64,000 bases of DNA from Fodinibacter sp038258215. GTDB lineage: Bacteria; Actinomycetota; Actinomycetes; Actinomycetales; Dermatophilaceae. The notes beneath the pieces are model-generated. The model was not told the origin of the DNA and did not search any database. It saw only the letters and a program-made list of their open reading frames with translations. How positions within the stretch are numbered: position 1 is the stretch's first letter; every line of letters starts with the position of its first letter. The stretch lies in NCBI GenBank assembly GCA_038258215.1, contig JBBSQC010000002.1, forward strand, positions 90,710-154,709, in the 5' to 3' direction. Both the position numbers and the translations under genes were made by a program. Positions 59,956 to 64,000 of the stretch are shown piece by piece.

Positions 59956-61668
59956 TCACTCCACCCCGATGAGGAGGGGGTAGACGGGTTGCCCCCCGTC
60001 GATGATGACCACCTCGACCTCGGGCCGCTCGCGCTGGAGGGCGGCGCGGGCCCGCTGGGCGAGCTCGGCACCGGCATCCGCGCCGACGACGAGGGTGACG
60101 AGCTCACCACCGGCGGAGAGCAGGCGCTCCAGCACCTCGGTCGTGGCTGCCTCGAGGTCGTGCTCGAGGAAGGCGACGTCGCCGTCGACCACCCCCAGGA
60201 CGTCGCCGGGCTGGCAGACCCCCGCCCAGGTCAGGGCCTGCTTCGTCGCGACCGTGACGGCCCCGTGGCGGGTCGAGACCGCGGCGCTCGTCATCGACAG
60301 GAGGTTGTCTCGCAGGGATCGGGTCGGGTCGAGGACGGCGAGCGCAGCGAGGGACTGCACCGTGGTGCGCGCCGGCAGCACGTGGACGTCGAGCCCCTCC
60401 CCCCCGGCGGCCTGGACCGCGATCTCGGCAGCCATGAACGTGTCGGGGTCGCCGGGGATGATGACGACGGACTCCGCACCGGCCCGCCGCACCGCGTCGA
60501 GGAGCTGCCCAGCGGAGGCACGCCGGCCCGGCCCGGACGACACCACCACGGCGCCGACGGCCTCCATGAGGGCCGCCACGCCCGGCCCCGCCGCGCAGGC
60601 GACGACCCCCACCGTGGCGGGAGCGGTCGCCGTGGTGCCCTGGCTGGCGAAGTGGCTGATCCGGATGCGCTCGGGTCGACCGGCGAGCAGCCCCGCCTCG
60701 ACCGCCGCTCCGGGGTCGTCGACGTGGACGTGGACGTTCCACAGGTCAGGGCCCCCCACGACGATGAGCGAGTCCCCGAGTGCGTCCAGGCTGGCGGTCA
60801 GCGTCGCGACGGCGGAGGCGTCGGAGTCGGTCAGCAGGAACATCACCTCGTATGCCGGCCCGTCACCGGTGCACTCCGCGGCGTCACCCAGTGGGTCGAC
60901 GTCGATGTCCGCTCCACCGTTGGGCGCGGTGTCGTCGATGTCGCCCTCCCCCGCACCGGTGTGCCACTCGCTGCGCCGCAGGGCCGACCCGTCGGCCGAG
61001 GCGAGCCCCTCGTCGGCCGGCGTCCACGAGCCGGTCACCACCCGGTGCAGCGACTCGAGCAGGAGCACGCACCCGGCGCCCCCGGCGTCGACCACACCCG
61101 CCCGGGCCAGGGCGGGAAGAAGGTCTGGGGTGCGAGCGAGGGAGGCGCGAGCCGCCTCGACGGCGGCCTCGCAGACCTCCTCGAGCGAGCCCCCGGAGGA
61201 CGCAACGTGCTCGCCCGCGCGCGCCGCGTCGTCGGCCACCGTGAGGATGGTGCCCTCCTGAGGGTGCTGCACGCAGCCCCGGGCCGCGCGGGCCCCGGCG
61301 GCGAACGCCTCGGCCAGCAGGGCGGCATCCACGCTCTCGGCGCCGGAGTCGACCACCGCCGAGCACAGCCCGCCGACGAGCTGGCTCATGATGACCCCCG
61401 AGTTGCCCCGGGCCGAGAGGAGCATCGCCCGGCGCAGCGCCTCGCACTCCTGCGCGAGGGTCGCCGAACCGGTCAGGCCGGCCCGTTCGTGCGCGGCCGC
61501 GATGTCGTCGATGGCCGAGTCGAACGTGAGGTAGAGGTTGGTGCCGGTGTCTCCATCGGGCACCGGGAAGACGTTCAGCGCGTCGATCTCGCGGCGCCGG
61601 GCCGCCAGCGCCGCCCGGGTGAGCACCGCCCACTGGCGGGCGTCGGCGGCGGTGAGCGTCTCGGGCAC
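59956..61668 (-). CDS. fakA: FakA/YloV-type fatty-acid kinase (DhaL-domain)
   Basis: 570 residues. The N-terminal DhaL/Dak2 domain (about 15-200) has NVFPVPDGDTGTNLYLT, whose Asp residues coordinate Mg-ATP, and QLVGGLC and ARGNSGVIMSQL. The middle and C-terminal domains (about 250-570) are FakA_C. It phosphorylates fatty acids bound to a FakB (DegV-like) protein. No FakB gene is adjacent, so the partner is elsewhere. I start at GTG 61668 (VPETLTAADARQW). Adjacent to recG. Confidence 0.9.
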   Translation of the reverse strand: MPETLTAADARQWAVLTRAALAARRREIDALNVFPVPDGDTGTNLYLTFDSAIDDIAAAHERAGLTGSATLAQECEALRRAMLLSARGNSGVIMSQLVGGLCSAVVDSGAESVDAALLAEAFAAGARAARGCVQHPQEGTILTVADDAARAGEHVASSGGSLEEVCEAAVEAARASLARTPDLLPALARAGVVDAGGAGCVLLLESLHRVVTGSWTPADEGLASADGSALRRSEWHTGAGEGDIDDTAPNGGADIDVDPLGDAAECTGDGPAYEVMFLLTDSDASAVATLTASLDALGDSLIVVGGPDLWNVHVHVDDPGAAVEAGLLAGRPERIRISHFASQGTTATAPATVGVVACAAGPGVAALMEAVGAVVVSSGPGRRASAGQLLDAVRRAGAESVVIIPGDPDTFMAAEIAVQAAGGEGLDVHVLPARTTVQSLAALAVLDPTRSLRDNLLSMTSAAVSTRHGAVTVATKQALTWAGVCQPGDVLGVVDGDVAFLEHDLEAATTEVLERLLSAGGELVTLVVGADAGAELAQRARAALQRERPEVEVVIIDGGQPVYPLLIGVE

Positions 61669-61811
61669 GGCCTCAGGGTAACGGCCGCCACCACCAGAGC
61701 CCTCGAGGCGTTTTGGTGCGGCGGGCCGGGCTCGGCTACTCTTGTCCGGTTGCGTGTGCGCCCGTTCGCACCGCCCCTCGACCACCATTTCACGACTGTA
61801 GGAGATCACCC

Positions 61812-62006
61812 GTGGCTGCCAACTGCGATGTCTGCGGCAAGGGACCCGGTTTCGGGCACAGCATCTCTCACTCGCACCGTCGCACGAAGCGTCGCTGGAA
61901 CCCGAACATCCAGCGTGTCAAGGCTCTCGTCGGCGACGCAGGTGTGACCCCGAAGCGGCTCAACGTCTGCACCTCCTGCCTCAAGGCCGGCAAGGTCAAG
62001 CGCTGA
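61812..62006 (+). CDS. rpmB: 50S ribosomal protein L28 (zinc ribbon form)
   Basis: 64 residues. MAANCDVCGKGPGFGHSISH (with GTG start) and KRRWNPNIQRVKAL are the L28 marks. Two Cys pairs (CDVCG, CTSCL) form a zinc ribbon. It is divergent from fakA, with AGGAGATCACCC just upstream of the GTG at 61812. The upstream 120 bp contain the promoter region. Paralogue forms without zinc may exist elsewhere under zinc control. Confidence 0.96.
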   Translation: MAANCDVCGKGPGFGHSISHSHRRTKRRWNPNIQRVKALVGDAGVTPKRLNVCTSCLKAGKVKR

Positions 62007-62098
62007 CCCCCTGAACCCGCCGTGAACGGGCGGCTCCCCACCACGGGGGGCCGCCCGTTCCGCGTCCCGACCGCCCCGCCTCGCGTGATGGATGCCGG

Positions 62099-63091
62099 TC
62101 AGCCGGCGAAGTGGTCCCACCCGCGGACCGTGGGTGGGATGCCGTCCACGGTCACCCCCGAGCCCTCGTGCACGCGGCCGATGACGTGCCAGGGCTCCCC
62201 GTCCAGTGCGGACAGGTCGACCTCCGGGCCGAAACAGGCCACGAGCGCATGCTCCTCCCCACCGGAGAGCACCTGGGCGAAAGCCGCGTCCGGGCCGAGC
62301 ACCTCGGTGAGCGGCCCGACGGCATACCGATTGCGCAGCACGCCGCCGTCGAGGTCGAGGCCCACCCCGCTGGCCGCGGCCACCCGTCCCGCGTCCATGA
62401 CCAACCCGTCGGACACGTCGATCATCGCCCGCGCCCCCGCGATCGCGGCGAGCGGGCCGGACTCCCACGGGGGACGGGGCGCACGGTGGTCGGCCATCAG
62501 CCCGTCGACGGCGCTCGAGCGACCGGGCACCTCGCCCGCGAGGTAGAGGGCCAGTCCCCCGCCGGACCGCCCCAGGGTTCCGCACACGGCGACGACGTCG
62601 CCCACCCGGGCCCCCGAGCGCAGCACCGGGGCGCGACCCGAGAGGTCACCCAGGGCGGTGACCGACACGACGACCACCCCCGGCGGGGCCGACGAGAGGT
62701 CGCCGCCGACGACCGAGGCACCGGCGGCGGCGGCCAGCGACGCGATCCCCCGCGCGAGGTCGACCGCCCACTGCACGGTGGTGTCGGGGTCCGCGGCCAG
62801 GGAGACGAGCAGGCCGGTGGGGACGGCGCCCATCGCCGCGATGTCGGCGAGGTTCTGTGCGGCCACCTTCACCCCGACGTCGTGGGCGCTGGACCACTCG
62901 TCGCGCCAGTCCGAGCCCCGGACCATCGAGTCCACCGTGGCGACGACCGAGCCGGAGGGGGCGGCGAGCACGGCGGCGTCGTCACCCGGCCCCACCGGCA
63001 CGGGGGCGCGCGCGGTGCGGTGCGCGGCGGCATACACCGGCTGGATCCGGCGGAGCAGCTCGGCCTCACTGATGTCGCGCAGACGTTCCAT
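62099..63091 (-). CDS. thiL: Thiamine-monophosphate kinase
   Basis: 330 residues. ISEAELLRRIQPVY is the N-terminus, GPGDDAAVL near 35 binds Mg-ATP, and MIDVSDGLVMDAGRVA is near 220. It phosphorylates thiamine monophosphate to the pyrophosphate cofactor, the last step of vitamin B1 synthesis. The ATG at 63091 is used, with GGGAGGG about 13 bases upstream; a GTG at 63103 is possible. It is convergent with rpmB. Confidence 0.94.
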   Translation of the reverse strand: MERLRDISEAELLRRIQPVYAAAHRTARAPVPVGPGDDAAVLAAPSGSVVATVDSMVRGSDWRDEWSSAHDVGVKVAAQNLADIAAMGAVPTGLLVSLAADPDTTVQWAVDLARGIASLAAAAGASVVGGDLSSAPPGVVVVSVTALGDLSGRAPVLRSGARVGDVVAVCGTLGRSGGGLALYLAGEVPGRSSAVDGLMADHRAPRPPWESGPLAAIAGARAMIDVSDGLVMDAGRVAAASGVGLDLDGGVLRNRYAVGPLTEVLGPDAAFAQVLSGGEEHALVACFGPEVDLSALDGEPWHVIGRVHEGSGVTVDGIPPTVRGWDHFAG

Positions 63092-63225
63092 CGCGGTCTT
63101 CACCCTCCCGGCCATGACGTGGGGCCATCGGCACGGTAGCGTCTGTGAGGCGCCCGTCACGAAGGGCTCACCGATCGCAGGGGCCGGCTCACGGCCCCGC
63201 CCTGACACGAAGAGGTGGCACACCA

Positions 63226-63459
63226 GTGGTACAGGCCTACATCTTGGTCCAGACCGACGTCGGGCGCGCCGCGTCCGTCGCAGAGGCCATCGCCGCGCTC
63301 GAGGGCGTCGTGCTCGCCGAGGACGTCACCGGCCCCTATGACGTCATCGCCCGCGTGGAGGCGTCCACCGTCGACGAGCTCGGAAAGCTCGTCATCGCCA
63401 AGATCCAGGACGTCGAGGGCATCACGCGCACCCTCACCTGCACGGTGGTCCACGTCTGA
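63226..63459 (+). CDS. Stand-alone Lrp/AsnC ligand-binding (RAM) domain protein
   Basis: 77 residues: only the alpha/beta RAM domain (VQAYILVQTDVGRAASVAEA, DVTGPYDVIARVEASTVDEL, IAKIQDVEGITRTLTCTVVH), without the HTH part of AsnC/Lrp regulators. Such proteins bind amino acids as oligomers and are conserved beside thiL in actinobacteria; function is unknown. The GTG at 63226 has AGAGGTGG upstream. Confidence 0.9.
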   Translation: MVQAYILVQTDVGRAASVAEAIAALEGVVLAEDVTGPYDVIARVEASTVDELGKLVIAKIQDVEGITRTLTCTVVHV

Positions 63460-63914
63460 GCGCCCGAAGCACCCGCTCGACGGCGGCAGCGCTCGGCGCT
63501 GCCGCCGTCGTCGTGCTCTGTGGGTGCTCGGATGCCGTGGAGGTGACCGTTCCCGGCGACGGGACTTCGCCGGGCTGCGTCGCGGCAGCGCAGGCGTGGC
63601 CCGCCGACGTCTCCGGTATGCCGCGCCGTGACACCCAGCCCGAGTCGGCGGCCGTCGCGGCGTGGGGTGACCCGGCCGTCATCGCCCGGTGCGGGGTCGC
63701 CGCGCTCGGCCCGACCGACACCGAGTGCGTCGACGTCGACGGGGTCGGCTGGATCCCGCAGTCGCTGAGCGACGGCACCAGGTTCACGACCTTCGGCACG
63801 GAACCCGCGCTGGAGGTGCTGGTCCCCGCGGCCTACGCCCCCGAGCCGCTGCTGCTGCCGGCGTTCGGAGCCGCGGCGAAGGCCCTGCCGCGCAACGACC
63901 TGGCCTGCCGCTGA
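63456..63914 (+). CDS. DUF3515 family lipoprotein
   Basis: The frame 63456-63914 encodes about 152 residues: LSARSTRSTAAALGAAAVVV then LCGCS (lipobox, Cys near 23), followed by the DUF3515 body (CVAAAQAWPADVSGM, ECVDVDGVGWIPQSLSDGTR, FTTFGTEPALEVLVPAAYAP, LPRNDLACR). No ATG, GTG or TTG occurs between 63456 and the lipobox. A CTG at 63456 that overlaps the AsnC stop (CTGA) is the best start guess; GTG 63513 would delete the signal peptide. Function unknown, probably membrane-anchored. Confidence 0.8.
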   Translation: MSARSTRSTAAALGAAAVVVLCGCSDAVEVTVPGDGTSPGCVAAAQAWPADVSGMPRRDTQPESAAVAAWGDPAVIARCGVAALGPTDTECVDVDGVGWIPQSLSDGTRFTTFGTEPALEVLVPAAYAPEPLLLPAFGAAAKALPRNDLACR

Positions 63915-64000
63915 GCCGCTCCGCGGTGCAATTGCGCACGCTCTCTGCCACCCGGAGGGAGCCGGTCGGCCCGCACTGACCACTTGCGTCCTACCGCCCA

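Noticed and set aside
59956..61668. A missing FakB/DegV partner next to fakA as a novelty
   Set aside because: In actinobacteria FakB-like genes are usually encoded elsewhere; absence of an adjacent gene is not informative.
57301..61947. A 1548-codon open frame on the + strand
   Set aside because: It is the opposite-strand shadow of rsmD, recG and fakA in a high-GC genome. Its amino-acid composition is aspartate/glutamate/glycine/histidine-rich with no recognisable domain, while the minus frames carry clear motifs.
50379..62006. L28 and L32 both in the zinc-ribbon form as a special zinc-response trait
   Set aside because: These are the default C+ forms; only duplicated C- paralogues elsewhere would show a zinc-response system, and none is in the window.

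Overview
The window is a GC-rich (roughly 70 percent or more) stretch of an actinobacterial chromosome. Gene content and order point to the Micrococcales, most likely the Intrasporangiaceae/Dermacoccaceae neighbourhood: rpsB-tsf-pyrH-frr-cdsA-rlmN, rpsP-khpA-rimM-trmD-rplS, two S26 genes with rnhB, amt-glnB-glnD, ftsY/smc/ffh, rnc-mutM, rpmF-yceD, coaD and fakA-recG-rsmD with rpmB and thiL. The family placement is inference. I see no rRNA or tRNA gene, CRISPR array, prophage or insertion sequence; most of the window is core chromosome.

Layout. 1-3.9 kb: end of a class III aminotransferase, an FAD amine oxidase, a LOG-family protein and a membrane-anchored alpha/beta hydrolase, all on the + strand. 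3.9-11.5 kb: the minus-strand cluster rpsB-tsf-pyrH-frr-cdsA-rlmN, interrupted between tsf and pyrH by about 1.8 kb of accessory genes (an immunity-like protein, a small ORF, a decayed phosphoribosyltransferase and a SnoaL-like protein). 11.8-18 kb: a DapC-type aminotransferase and an M23 protein on +, then the overlapping minus operon yraN-comM-dprA-xerC. 18-25 kb: DUF2469, rnhB, lepB, a catalytically dead S26 paralogue, rplS, a FetB-like permease, trmD fused to a GNAT domain, rimM, khpA and rpsP. 25-31 kb: an Rrf2 regulator divergent from a frameshifted TSUP permease, then an amidohydrolase, a methyltransferase, an esterase and ffh. 31-38.9 kb: an unusual zwf, the nitrogen operon amt-glnB-glnD, a DCC protein and ftsY. 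39-46.7 kb: an M13 peptidase, a third S26 protein, smc, chorismate mutase and acylphosphatase. 46.7-54 kb: mutM-rnc and rpmF-yceD flanked by two OafA/SGNH acyltransferases, then coaD. 54-64 kb: an ArsR-MFS pair, a hypothetical gene, hemerythrin, rsmD, recG, fakA, rpmB, thiL, a stand-alone AsnC ligand domain and a DUF3515 lipoprotein.

The genes mostly serve translation (S2, EF-Ts, RRF, S16, L19, L28, L32, TrmD, RimM, RlmN, RsmD), protein export (Ffh, FtsY, signal peptidases), chromosome maintenance (SMC, XerC, RecG, MutM, RNase HII, DprA/ComM), nitrogen sensing and lipid synthesis (CdsA, FakA). Many start and stop codons overlap by 4 bp (ATGA/GTGA), indicating coupled translation.

I did not find a convincing new multi-gene system. 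The most unexplained material is non-coding: long locus-specific palindromes in intergenic regions, a 71-bp dispersed repeat at two loci, a 226-bp unit bounded by two 26-bp palindromes exactly 200 bp apart, a paired 33-bp direct repeat, and a strong strand-symmetric excess of the word GGCATAC/GTATGCC.
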